Assembly: GCA_963969395.1 (NCBI GenBank)
Contig: OZ017804.1
Coordinates: 14,136,001-14,200,000, forward strand
Direction: 5' to 3'
DNA length: 64,000 bases
Source: Pseudoscleropodium purum
Taxonomy: Eukaryota; Streptophyta; Bryopsida; Hypnales; Brachytheciaceae
The translations under genes and the position numbers were made by a program. This document shows positions 10,401 to 22,140 of this stretch, in pieces. Position 1 is the first letter of the stretch. The number at the start of each line of letters is the position of its first letter. Below the pieces are notes generated by a model. That model ran no database searches. It was not told the DNA's origin and worked only from the letters and a program-made list of their open reading frames with translations.

Positions 10401-11420
10401 TCCAAAGGTTTTTGACTTTATTTTCATCAAAAATGCTCCAAACTGCCATTTCTAGTACAAGTGCCAAATTTTAGAAAAAAAAATACACATGTTACTATAA
10501 GATCTTATAATAATTTGGTTTGAAAAGATGTGGAAAGAATTTCAAAAATTTCCACCATGTAGATTGCAAGATATTGGTGTTTGAATCGACAAAAATCCTT
10601 TTGGGGGCCCTTCAAAAAACTAGGTAGTTGCACTTCACAAGGTCACATTTGTATGAAAAAATGTCCAAAATGGTGGTGCTTCTTTGGATTCATTCTTTAA
10701 GGCAAATTGGTTACATGCTTGAAAAAATTAAATCATTTGGAGTTGTACAATATATAGGAAAAAAATAGTAAATAGAAAGAAGTAGAGAATGATTCAAAAT
10801 ACGAAATTGTTAAGAATTTAGTTATGGAATTGAAAAATGACAATCTTGATGGTTGTAATGTTGTAATAAAATATCTACACCCAATGTTTTTGTTATTTTT
10901 CGAAAATATTGAAAATTTCATTAAATAAAGGACTTCAAAGTTTATTTTAGAATAGAGATCCTATAATTCCTTGCAATTAAACTAAAACTCCCCATAACTT
11001 TTATTTCATTAATCAAAATGGAATGATTTAAAGTTTTCAAAAAATCTAGAAAATCAATTTTAAATTTTTATTTTTGAAAAAAATGATTTTTAAAGAAATT
11101 TTCTAAGCTATTCAAGATGTCTACAATTCATTAAAAATTACATATAATTCAATAACTTTTTAACCATAAAGTCAAAATTTATAAAAAAAAATTTGGGACT
11201 TAAAGCTATTCTTTGAGCACAAGTTGTGTGAAATTTTCAAAGAAAAAATTTAAAAATTTCATTTGTAGTGAACTACCCCAAATTGCTATTTTGCCAAAAA
11301 ATTACAGTTTTGACTTGTAGGGTCAAGGGTTGAAATTTCCATGTATGACTTAAAGAGAAACTTCTAATCACCAATTTCAACAAATATGACTTTGTTTCAT
11401 GCCATTCCAACAATTATTGC
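10400..11420 (+). repeat. Dispersed ~0.9-kb repeat, copy related to 50.35-51.24 kb
   Basis: The run of motifs 'aactgccatttctag', 'ttgaaaagatgtgg', 'gcaagatattggtgtttga', 'caaaaatccttttg' and 'ggtcacatttgtatg' recurs in the same order and orientation at 50.38-50.62 kb. The two stay alignable to about 11.3/51.2 kb ('tagtgaactacccc' against 'tagtgagctacccg'). The 50-kb copy has 14-bp terminal inverted repeats that this copy has largely lost. A third fragment lies inverted at 63.1-63.26 kb. No protein is encoded. Confidence 0.6.
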
Positions 11421-13190
11421 AAATGTCATAAGATTTTTTGAATTTCCATTTCAATGGGACCAACAACTATGATTTCAAAATGATTGATGTCAATGTTGGC
11501 TTTGTACCAAAGAAGAATGTTAATTGTTAAAATAGTACGTATATGAAAAAGCCATCAAAGACAAAACAAAGTCATCATCAATTTTTCAATTTCATTTTCA
11601 ATTCCATTCATCAAATGGCTAAAAAAACACCCTTTAAAATACATTACTCATGTTAAAAATAAACTCTTACAACTAGATATTATCAATATAAATAATACTT
11701 TATTTTAATATGTATATAGTAGTGGAAGTTATGTGTATGAATTTTGAATAAATATGGTCCTCAAAAATACTCTTCATAAACTTCTTTTTATATATTTATA
11801 AAAGAAATGCAAATGTAGATGAATGAGCATACCGACAACACAAAAAGTTATTTAGTATATGAAAAGCCACACAAATTATTTGATGCAGTAGTTGTGGCTT
11901 CCCTTGACATTCTTTTTGTCATGACTTTTATTCCATGGCTTTGATTTTGGATTCAATCATGGCTTCACTTTTTGAGCTTCATTTAATGATTTTGGTTGTG
12001 TTTATTCACACCTAGTGCATCTTATGTTTGTCATTACAAATAGAGAAATAGATGGATAGATAGATACATAAATAGATGTAGATATGCAAGATTAAAAATA
12101 TCATTTAAAACAAGTTTTGACCTAAAGGTTGTCACTAGAATAATTTAAATTTAATATAAATGAAAAAGCTTAAGTCTTGTGTAATTTTAATTCTTTGACA
12201 TTTGCAATAGTCCTTTAACTTTTTGGATTTTTGCATAATTTTATATTGCAATAGCCAAAAAACTTGTCAAACTTCATTTTTTTTGGTTTAATCCCTAAAA
12301 TTTAGCAATGTTTGATGCCCAAAATTGCTTCAAACTACTAATACTTAGAGCAAGGCTTAATGCTTTATCTTTAAAAAAAATTTAACCCTAAAATTCCCAA
12401 GGCCTTTCTTTCATCAACTTCCACTCAAAATTGCCATTTCTATTGTAGAGTGAAATTTCTTTTGGCATATTTAACCAAGGGGCAATCTTGCACTTCACTA
12501 GTATAATAATGTGTAGGAAAATTTTCAGAAACTCTAACCTTGAGGATTGCTAGATATATGCGTTTGAAGTGAAGAAAATTGATTAGTTTGCACCTTGCTT
12601 GCTTAGATTTTAAGGCTTTAAATTTTCTTAGCTTAAATTTTTTGCACTACATGTGGTGAATTAAAAAAACTTATGTTGAAGAATTGAGTTGAAAGTCTAG
12701 GAAAATTTTCAAAAACCACACACTTGGTTTACATTCTTAAAAGAAATGGTTATCAAAAAATAGGTCTAAGATTGAACAAAAATCTGAATCATTAATAGCT
12801 CTAAGAAATACAATAATCCTAGTGGTGAGATTGTTCTAGCAAGAAAATTTAACCTTATCAAACAATTTCTTTGAAAAATTGTGAAAATTGCATTCAATAA
12901 TTAAATCTATAATTAATTTTCAAAAAGATACTTAGATTGTTGGAAAAAAAAGATCATTTATATCATCTTCATCACTAATACAAATATTGTATGAATCAAA
13001 ACCTTTCTATGAAAAACAAAATATTCAATTTTTATTTTGACTTTTTGTAATGTTTTCAATGTTACTTGACAAACCCATTTGGAAGTTTAGGGTGGCAAAA
13101 CTTTTGCTTTGGCAAGCACCGATCAAAATAAAGATTATATATCTAAAAAGCTTATGTGTTTTTTTTATCTTCAAATTTAAAAAAAAAAAT
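11420..13190. other. AT-rich repeat-derived DNA
   Basis: No coding features. Phrases such as 'aggaaaattttcagaaactc' (near 12511 and again near 12697) resemble parts of the neighbouring dispersed repeats. A short GATA-like run lies at about 12046-12075. Confidence 0.35.
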
Positions 13191-14200
13191 CATAATGAAA
13201 ATTGAAACCATAGGAGCCTACCCAAAATCCATTTTGTCCCTTGAAGAAACAATGGGACTTCAAGGGTTATCAAATTTAACCTTTTAAGTCTTTAGTTACG
13301 GCCACTAATGTCTCATTGTCCCCGCAAAGAATAGATTAAACTTTTGATAGGTTCTTATGATCTCAAGTTTTGGAATGAATATTTGAATTTTTTTAAGGTA
13401 GAAAAATATTTTATCTTTATAGGAATATAATTTTATTTCAATTGGTGCCCATGAGGAAAACTTATACTATGATAAGCTCAAAATGGCCAACTAAAGCGAA
13501 CAAATAAATCCACAAAAACTTGAAATAATTTATTTTCCTTGTAGATTATATTTATGTCTGTATAAAAAGCACTGATTCATTCTATTTGGGTTAGTGATAT
13601 GAAAGTTATGAACCATCTTGTTTTGCAGGCAATCATATCATCTTCTCGAGAAAATAACATATTGGATTTGTTTCTGAGCTTAGTTTTCACATTCAATCTA
13701 AATAAAAATTTCCACAAAGTTTAGTTTCTTTTCTAGAAAAAATCTTGCCATTAGGTTTAGTGTGTTGTAATTCCATCTTAGTTAAAGCTATTAATAATTT
13801 ATTTTTTCCCTTCTATCTTGTACCTACTTCTACTTAATATTTTTTTAAAGAATGAAATTAAGTGCATTTAAAAATAATTATAATTTGTTTGTTCACAAAC
13901 TTTTGAAAGTTCAATTCTTCAACACAAAACATTTAAAATTTAAATCCTTAGTGTAAAAAGCTTAAGTGAAAGAAGATGCAAAGTCAAATACTCTACTCAT
14001 AAAAAATGCAAAAATATTCATTTTCTTCTTTTTAAACCCTAATATCTTACAATCTATGCCATCAAAGTTTCTGAAATATCTCTCAAACAATAATATAAAC
14101 TATTGTAGTGCAAGATCTTATGTGTTAATAATGTAAAAGGCTATTTTTAAAAATTATTGGTCTTTGCAATAGAGATGACAATTTTGAGTTTTCTTTTAAT
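13190..14200 (+). repeat. Dispersed repeat, copy related to 56.16-57.0 kb
   Basis: Shares ordered blocks with 56.4-56.75 kb: 'ttagtgatatgaaagttatgaac', 'aatcttgttttgcagg' and 'acctacttctactt', followed by 'aaagaatgaaat'. A block near 13210 ('cctacccaaaatccattttg') appears in reverse complement near 56210, so there was local rearrangement or an internal inverted repeat. No protein is encoded. Confidence 0.5.
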
Positions 14201-14622
14201 GAAGAAAAGATCTTGGGACTTTAGGGTTTAACTTGCTCAAGTATGTCTTCTTATATTTTCAAATGAAATCTTGTAATGGATCAATGTGCTAAGACTTCAT
14301 AAACTAAATTATTTTGGTCCTTCTAAAAGATGGAGTTTTTACTTCCAAAAAATTTAGAGAGAAATATGTATGTTCTATAACTCATGTATTTTAATCAAAA
14401 TATTGAAAAATGAGTTGATAATGTATAGAAAAGAATTTAACCAAAAAAAACATTCACCTTTATCTTCAAAAAATTATCAAAGTAGAAGGTGGTACATTGA
14501 TGGGAGAAAAAACTAAATTGTGAATAACTTTGAAAAGAACTAGAAATTGCAAATCCTAATGGTGAAAAATGTTGTAGTTTATTATAAAATTTTATTAAAA
14601 AATAATCTTAATATCTCCATAT

Positions 14623-14929
14623 CAGGGTTGACAAATCTCTACGTCCGCCCCAAAATAGCGTCCGTAACCCGGATGTTCGGACGTCCAGACACACAGACGC
14701 CAACGAATGCAGAGTCCCTCCCACCGTCGAAAGGCGGACGGACGGGGCAGACGGCCCGAGACGGACGCCCAGATCATGCGGACCACATCAATCCGCGTGT
14801 CGATCGGACGGCCGTACCGGGGCGGACAGGCGGACGCTGCGTCTGCCGGGATTGTGAATGTCAGCGGACGCTGCAAACACAGCGTCCGCGTCCGGACGTC
14901 TCGGACGTTCGACCATCCTGTCAACCCTG
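14623..14929 (+). mobile_element. GC-rich hAT-type MITE, copy C
   Basis: A 307-bp family member in the orientation opposite to copies A and B. It begins CAGGGTTGACAAATC, continues TACGTCCGCCCCAAAATAG, and ends CCTGTCAACCCTG, so both terminal CAGGG motifs are intact. The flanking 8-bp duplication is CTCCATAT (14615-14622) against CTCCAGAT (14930-14937), 7 of 8 identical. Open frames on both strands across it come from the CpG-rich composition, not from a gene. It inserted into dispersed-repeat DNA. Confidence 0.85.
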
Positions 14930-15094
14930 CTCCAGATTGATCATTTAGGGATTAATAGTTTGGTTTGGGACTTTGGGGCTTTGGGCTTTTGTCTCAAAAC
15001 TTTGTCCAGGCACCAATTTAGTTGTAATCCAAGTATCCAACAACAATCTAATGACACAATTAGCCCTCCATAAGTATTAGAGGCTCGATGCAAC

Positions 15095-16721
15095 CACTAC
15101 TAGAAAATAAGACCTAAAATCAGCAATGTTCAATTGATTTGAATGTCTTGGTTCAAACATTTTGAAAATAGTTATATTAATTCAAACATTTAGTATTGGT
15201 TTGGGTATCTTAATTAGGGTCATGCCTTCTACTTGTGAACCAATACAATAATACATATAATATACTTATAAAAACTGATTGTGAGAATATATAATATTAA
15301 CAAAAAATAATACTTATAATACTTTAAAAGTAGATATATAACATATATAAAAATAAAGGACGAAAGTATAAAAAATATGAGCCATCATTCTTCTAAATTG
15401 GTTGAAAAGAAGAACTTGTAGTAGTTTAATGAGATTCTGCCATATTCTAAAATTGTACTTGCTTTTTGAAGTGCTTGGATGTTCTTGATATCATTGTCAG
15501 TAGAGGTTTGTTCCAAAAATTTCTTCAAAGTCTCAACTAAACTCTTAGCATCTTTAAATCTTGCAACTTTTTTTTAATTTATCACAAATTTTTCCAACTT
15601 TATCACTTCCTAATGTCAAATTGATGAAGTAGGGAGTAATACATTTTACATCACTTACACTATTTACCACTTGAAAAATAAGAAAAGAGCTATGAGTTTA
15701 GAGTCCATACTACTTTTGGGGGAGTTGTTGCTTCTAGCCTATCTCATCAACTTTACATCTTCCATGCCATCCTAAAATTAGATCAACTACATTGGAATTC
15801 AAAATTGTGTAGTCTCATTTGATGGTAACCCTCAGTGGCAATCTCCAATCTTTGTCCCAAGTTCACTAAAAGAAGATGAGGGATTCTGTAATTACAGTGT
15901 ACAACTTGTTTTGTAGTTGCATAGGATGTTTACAACTAGGTGACAATTTAGAGCCTATAGTTGTAGTGAACAAGTTGCATTAATTGCAGTCTAGTTGCAA
16001 GTTTTTTTTGTCATTCAATAGCATGCAATGAACTTCATTGATGTTTGCAACTTATAGATTTTAAATATTTATCTTAATGATTTGTAGACTTCAAAATTTC
16101 ATATCTACCTTCATTCTAGATTTTAGAATTTTAGAACTACCTTTTTCTAGATTTTTGAATTTCAAATCTACCTTTTTTAGATTTCAAAATTTTAGATGTA
16201 CCTCCTTCCTAGATTTCAATAATTCAATTTTAAAGATTTAAAAATTTCTTTGAATTTGAATTATTTTTTATTTCTACAAACTATAGAAATCTTAGAACTC
16301 TATCAAAAAAATTCATTGTATAAGACTACAACATCTTACAAGTCTTATATGTTCAATTTAATGGTACTCTTTACAATTGATATGGGAGAATTAATATAAG
16401 ACAAATGGAAATGAACTTTGAAAACAACTAGAAAACAACTAAGAAACAACTAGTGTGCGACTAAAAAGCAACTAGGAGATAACTATGGTCATTTTAAAGT
16501 TGGATGATAGTTGTCTAGAACACTAGTTGTTTCCTATTTGTTTTTTGCAACTATAAAATGACTACTTTGCAACTAAAACAATGTATCAATGTTTTAAAAA
16601 AACGACATAAAACAATTACATTAAATTTGGTGCTAATAGAGAGGATTAAAGTTACATGATAGTTGTATAGGACACTAGTTGTATAGTAGTTGGTTGTGTT
16701 GAATATGTTTTTATTCTAGTG
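15095..16721. mobile_element. Possible non-autonomous CACTA element
   Basis: The left end reads CACTACTAGAAAATAAG (15095), and the right end reads TTTTTATTCTAGTG (ending 16721), a plausible inverted terminus. The right third is rich in the words AACTAG/CTAGTTGT and GCAACTA (about 15900-16700), reminiscent of subterminal repeats of CACTA transposons. The flanking triplets (AAC on the left, GTT on the right) do not match as a direct 3-bp duplication, so the boundaries or the assignment may be wrong. No transposase is present. Confidence 0.4.
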
Positions 16722-19330
16722 GTTCGTCTTCCAACCACCATAGACTCTTCACACCACTGCAATGCAACTTCATTACACTATGGGGGCACCTCCTTCATGT
16801 TACCACTAATTGCTCTTCTAACATTTTCACTAACCTTCACTAATTCTCCCAGGGTGCTTGCAACTAAGACTTGTATTCTAAATTCTTTTGCAATAAAGGG
16901 CTTCGTTTATTTGTGTCAAAAAAAAATTGTGTAGTCTCAATTGGGGAGGCAATTAAGAGACTAGGCCTTGACACACCTAGAATCTTACAACCCATTTTCA
17001 ACCACCCAAGAAATTGAGCATAGCTGCTCTTTGAGTTTGGTGAAGTGAAATTTTTTTCCATTTTTGGTTGAAAAATTAAATTAAATTAAATCCCAAAAAA
17101 ACTAAATTATTGTGAATTTTTTTTGTCAAGATTCAATTGAACCTATTCTTGTTATATAGGTCACCCTCTTTCCAATCATATATTGGTTACAAAATTGATG
17201 TAAGTGATGATTGTGGCTTTTTATATACATATTATGATCATTCTATGCTTGTAATAAATGGCTCTCCAACATTTTTTTGCTCCTCTTGGTCCTACTCAAC
17301 GTGAGTTGTCACCTATATTGTAGGTAATAAAAAATATAATAGTCTCTCATGTGGAAATAGATGTTGATAAAAAATGGATTTACTACTCTAGTTCTCTAAA
17401 TAGGGTTCATTCTATTGTTTGCTAATGGAAATGCTCTTCCCACTTTCCACTCATAGGAGCATTAATCTCCATAACACATATTCCCTCTATTCTAATATAA
17501 ATCCACGTTTTCCTAAAAATGGTTAGATTAACGTGTGAACTGCTCTTATTTTCAACAAAATACTTAGTTATTATAACTTCTAGTAAACCCCACTAGGTGT
17601 GAAAGAACATTAGTCAACAATGAAGTAGTGCATGTTGAAAAAAGGTGGCGAAATTGTAAATTTTCTTCCTTTTTTGGAATTGTTTCTATGCTATTAATTT
17701 GAATAATTTTCCAACCAATGTTGGAGTAGTGAAGTCCAATGATATCCTCTATATTCATTTCCAATGATGTCTTGTGATTCAACTCCATGAAATTCTCAAC
17801 AAGAGATTTGTTAGTAGGAGTTTTTGTACAATTGTGGATTGAATTCATCACCTTTGGTTGGTTAAAAGTCACATTTTGATTCCCTTTGTAGTAGGATTAA
17901 GTTGTTGCATGGTCTCTTGAGCATGGTATTTGCAAATTCTTTTGCTTCCAAGTATTCAAACTAGCTTCAGTTGTTGTTGATCAAGTTGTAGAGAGTCATT
18001 TCTAAATTAATTTGGAACAAGTACAATATATTTGGAAACCCTGGATTTATTTTGGAACAAAGGGAGTATGAGATTTTAATAGTGATGGACAAATGGAAGG
18101 CTCATTGCCTATTGGGAAAGTATCCTCCATTGCAACAATATCATTTCAATACTGACGTAGTTTTTCTACTAAGCAATAATGATGTAGTACATAATGTATA
18201 GCTACTTAATATTAGAAAATTAGATTTTTTTTGGCAATATTGATGCAATACAAATTTTGTAGCTATTTTATTGTGAAAAATTACTTATTGTTGCAATATT
18301 GCTACAATTAAAACTATTGCAATACTAATGCAATCTTACTATTTTATAGTATTGATGCAATACTGTAAATATACCTATATAATAAAGAAGACTTTGGTAG
18401 TGTTTTCGTATTAATTGCATCATTATTCTTAACCAAGAATTGTTTTGAATGTATATTGCAATTGTATAATTTAAAATAACATATTTGTATTGAAATAATA
18501 TTGTGCAAATACTGCAAGATTATGGGGGAGTGACACTATTTCTTGGGTATTTAAAAGTTAACAGTTTAATGAGGAACAATTTAGATTTTGAAATAAGACC
18601 AATTATGAAATGATATTGTTACTAGTATAATTTCAAAAATCTTGTGGGAACCTTAAAATGTGAAGATTGTGACTGCCCAAATCTCACCCTTTAGTTATTC
18701 ATTTTTTCTACAATCATTTGCCTTTGATAACTCCTTCTAAGGATTATTGGTTGGCATGGAAAAAATGCTATCATTTGAAGAATATTCTATTAAAACTATT
18801 TGCTTAAATTTATTATTTCATGTAAAGAGATCAGCACAACAAATTTGAATTTCAATAAAAAAAATTCTATTATTGATAAATTGTTTTATGTGCTTTTTAT
18901 ATGTGACACATAATAATTGATTGAAAATATTGGTGATGAATTTTTCAAGTTTTATTGTGGAAAAATTTAAGAAACATCAAAGTACTCATCTCATTTTCTG
19001 GAAAAATTCACATTACCTAAGAAAAATTTCCACTACAAAGAATTCAATGTCAAGGTATTGACTTCCCAAATTTTATTAAATAGATATTTTTAAATCGTAA
19101 TTCTATTTTACAAATAAACCCTTGTATTATGACTAGTTCTATACATTTGAGCGTAATGGTTCAATTGTTTTGCCAAATCTAATTATGATTTTGAAAAATT
19201 TATTGTACAAATTTTTTATTAGACTTCATAGTAGGGTTGCAATACTTTTTAAAGGGTACTATGCAATGTATTTTTTTTAAACTTAATCATTTACAATTTG
19301 GTGTTTTTTAAACTCATCAAACTTTGACAA
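16722..19330. other. AT-rich intergenic DNA
   Basis: Contains only short frames (for example 17564-17872 on the -) with no recognised motif. 18140-18520 is enriched in 'tgcaata' words, probably an old repeat. Confidence 0.35.
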
Positions 19331-19648
19331 ACTTTTGGCATAGTAGAACAACTTTTTTCATAAAGCTTTGAACTTTGAAAACTTGTCTAATTAAGCTAAA
19401 TTTCATTTCCAAAAATTCCTTTTAAGATTTTGAGCCTCTAATTGAAAGTTATGGACAAATTTTAGAGAAGAGTTCAAAAGGACATTTTAGGGGATATTTT
19501 CAAACATCCTCTATGAATTTTGTCCATAACTTTCAATTGGAGGCTCAAAATCTCAAATATAATTTTTGAAAATGAAATTTAGCTTAATTAGACAAGTTTT
19601 CAAATTTCAAATTTTTCTAAAAAAAGTTGTTCTACTATATTGAAAAGA
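19331..19648. mobile_element. Foldback element with ~150-bp arms
   Basis: An imperfect inverted repeat of about 318 bp. The left arm contains 'atagtagaacaac', 'aaaacttgtctaattaagc' and 'ttttgagcctctaattg'. The right arm contains 'caattggaggctcaaaa', 'gcttaattagacaagtttt' and 'gttgttctactat'. The centre is near 19489. No target duplication could be fixed and no protein is present. It is probably a MITE, and a potential hairpin-RNA source if transcribed. Confidence 0.65.
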
Positions 19649-19649
19649 C

Positions 19650-20240
19650 CTCTAAATAGTTTGTTGATTTCATGTAGCAAACAAAAAACAAGTAAAAAAA
19701 CTAGTTAAATAAAATTCTACATCCAACATGTGCATCTAATGATTTATGTTGTATATTGGTAATACCCCTGAGACCTCATCCATGAGGTCTAAAGGTCAAA
19801 ACTGAAGGGTGGCACCCACTTGGGTGATAGGTAAAAAAAATCCCATTTTTTTCAATTAAAAAGTAAATGAAAATTAAATTTGATGTAATATTTTAGTATT
19901 GACTAGTAATAAATTTTTAGTTTTTAATTCAATACTTTCAGTAATTATGCAATAATTTCTTTTTCATTACTACTTTAGTATTATACTACATAAACATTGA
20001 CAAAGTAAAGGAGATCACCCATTTCCAATCAACATCCCAATTTTGTAGCATAGGGTGGTTTGTTTTTGAAGCATACGGTGCTTTATTTCCGAGCAACTGG
20101 GTAGAAGAAACTACAATAATGACTTTTGAGGCGATTAGTCCTCCATTGTCAAATTTGGATTGTAGCTCGCAATGCTTTATTTCAGTAATAAAGTACAAAC
20201 GGGTTTCATGCATGCATTGGTTGGAAATAGCATGTCCTAT
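19650..20240. other. Intergenic, with one unassigned - strand frame
   Basis: A - strand frame of 90 codons (19986-20258, MPSCCDIGHAISNQ...) has no motif I recognise. Its composition is less AT-rich than its surroundings, which is the only argument that it could be a gene fragment. Confidence 0.25.
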
Positions 20241-20495
20241 ATCACAGCATGAGGGCAAACATAATCTTTTTGCTTAAATTTTACAGAAATTTTGTTTTTT
20301 ATATAATTCCCGTATCCAAAAATACAGAATCCTTGTCAAATGTATTTCTGGACACGGGAAAAATTTGTCCCTCGATTTCCCCGATGCTATACAATGTCCG
20401 ATTTGCTTAAGTGATTGAAAATGGGTGATCATCCTAGCACTGAATGAGTGTTAGCAATGTTAAAAGCACTGCAGGCATATTTAGGCCCCTATCAA

Positions 20496-20675
20496 CAGGG
20501 TTGACAAATCAGTACGTCCGCCCCAAAATAGCGTTCGTAACCCGGACGTCCGTCCTCACGGATGCCAGCGGACGTAGAGTCCCTCCCGCCGTCGGAAGGC
20601 GGACGGACGGGCGAACGGGTATCAGGGCGGACCGCATCCGGATTTCCCGGACATCCGACCGTCTTGTCAATCCTA
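20496..20675 (+). mobile_element. GC-rich hAT-type MITE, copy D (internally deleted)
   Basis: At 180 bp this is the shortest copy, in the same orientation as C and E. It begins CAGGGTTGACAAATCAG and ends CTTGTCAATCCTA (terminal G changed to A and an internal C to T). The flanking duplication is CCTATCAA (20488-20495) against CCTATTAG (20676-20683), 6 of 8 identical. Compared with copy C, the central part is missing. It ends 112 bp before the miRNA-like hairpin. Confidence 0.8.
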
Positions 20676-20787
20676 CCTATTAGCAGGATTGGTGTGCAGA
20701 ATCAGCCATAGATACAGAATGTGCCCTTCCAAACCACTTCCGCCACATAATTCAGTATGCCTGTAAGCAAGCTTAGTGCTTGAAACG

Positions 20788-20880
20788 CTAGAGAAAGGGT
20801 CGGAAAGGGCTGATTCATAGGGCTCGTCCTACGACCGCTTCTTACAGGGCAGAATCATCTCTTTCCAACCCTTTCTCTAG
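20788..20880. ncRNA. Candidate miRNA precursor hairpin
   Basis: Two 29-nt arms (20788-20816 and 20852-20880) form a stem with 27 of 29 positions paired, one of them a G:U wobble, around a 35-nt loop. The outer 13 bp, CTAGAGAAAGGGT with ACCCTTTCTCTAG, are perfect; the mismatches are C801/A867 and C810/U858 (last three digits). A few further pairs extend outward with a bulge. This geometry meets the usual plant criterion of few mismatches in a miRNA/miRNA* duplex. The 3' arm starts TCTTTCCAACCC, which recalls the 5' part of the miR482/2118 superfamily, but the second half does not match the usual CTCCCAT block, so no family is assigned. Either strand could be transcribed. Confidence 0.5.
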
Positions 20881-21059
20881 TACGGTTTTGTTCGAGACGC
20901 TGTTTTTGTTTCCCCGAGTTTTGCAGTGCATCTGGCAAAGCGGGATGCGCATCGAGTTCAGAGCTCCGTGCGTCCGTCCCTCCTCCCTGCCGCTGCTGAT
21001 TCCTTCCCTTCCCTGTTTCCTGTTCCCTTCCCTGTTCCCTCTGATCGCAGGTTCTTTGA

Positions 21060-21190
21060 TTCTCAACTCCTTGTCTCGGTCTTCGTGAAAGTCTCGAAAC
21101 TTATTTGAACTCTCGAACCCTGCTTGGCAGGGGAAGTCAGTGGCGCAGTGGCGCAGTGTCCCACTTGACCCAGCCACCCACTCATGAAAT
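21060..21190 (-). repeat. Possible tRNA-derived SINE fragment
   Basis: On the - strand, 'tggctgggtcaagtggg' could serve as a pol III A box, and 'gggttcgagagttc', about 55 nt later, resembles the B box GGTTCGANNCC. The spacing suits a tRNA-derived promoter. No cloverleaf, poly-A tail or target duplication was identified. Confidence 0.25.
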
Positions 21191-21756
21191 CAGCTCTGGA
21201 TCTTTTTTTGGGTCTTTGGGAATCTGGTTCCCAGGTCGGAACTCGGAAAGAGTGAGACGAAAAAACTCGGAGGAATGATGAACAAGGCCTACGAATGCGT
21301 CCAGATGGCGGTAATGCGGGCAAGAATCCGTGGGGAGGAAGCACATGCTTGGTTTGTTTTTTTGTTGTTGTTTTTGCTGGAAATGCACACGGGTTTCTTT
21401 CACTTTCACTTTCAGATGTGCCACACTGCCACCATTTTTGAAAAAAACGCAATAAATAATGAAGAAAAAGCACATGAGCTTGGGGAAGTGCACGTGAACG
21501 CCATGGCCCCGCCCATCACTCACTCACTGATGAGGCCGTAAGAGTTTATGCCAACACTCGTTCACGTGAACTGGGAAAAGACTCTTTGTTGGTCAGCCCC
21601 CACCGAGACTGGTCCTGGTCCGAGTCCAAGCTCCACATTGCACGCTATTGGAATGGAATGGAATGGAAAGATTCCTTGATTGCAAAGGAAAGGAAAGGCG
21701 AGCCCCACTCACCCACCCACCCACCGAAAAAACTAACATAGGAGAGAATGCACTTG

Positions 21757-21833
21757 TTGCAATGAGATAAAAAGAGAAGTAAAAAGGTAAGGTCGTCGCA
21801 ATGAGAGAAAAAGAGAAGTAAAAAAGGTAAGGT
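21757..21833 (+). repeat. Short tandem duplication (~38-bp unit)
   Basis: The purine-rich unit 'gcaatgagataaaaagagaa' followed by 'gtaaaaaggtaaggt' occurs twice, the second time with small changes. Confidence 0.6.
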
Positions 21834-22140
21834 AGAACAATCCAATTCCATCAATCACCCAATTCTATCTGTTGTCATTTATGGGACTCTCCCATTTGTG
21901 TCAATCACCCACTCATGACCCCAATTGTCATGATGAACCTTTGGCATCATGACAATGCACTTGGGGGAGCAGACACGACAACGTGTAGTTTACTATTGGT
22001 GGTCTATACATGTTTTACCAATTCAATGTCAATTAAAAAAATTGAAACATCTGAAGAAATTCATTTGTTGTGGGAATGCCTAGCTTAATCCTACTTTCAA
22101 ATGCCTTCTTTTAAACTTCTCTCAATCTTTGCAAATAAAC

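Larger units (their letters stand above)
20240..21900. other. Compositionally distinct gene-like island
   Basis: The DNA changes here from AT-rich repeat to balanced composition with CT-rich and GC-rich stretches, as in the APC13 island at 28.4-31.6 kb. Several overlapping frames are open on both strands (20842-21177 - and 21063-21473 -), but none has a recognisable domain, and frames open on both strands usually reflect composition. The island holds the fourth GC-rich MITE and the miRNA-like hairpin. It may be a non-coding RNA gene or the promoter and first exon of a gene with long introns. Confidence 0.35.

Noticed and set aside
14547..15073. Overlapping open frames of 71-133 codons on both strands across MITE copy C
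   Set aside because: They are open because the element is GC-rich and CpG-rich. Similar frames appear in all copies on both strands and the sequence is a transposon with clear ends.
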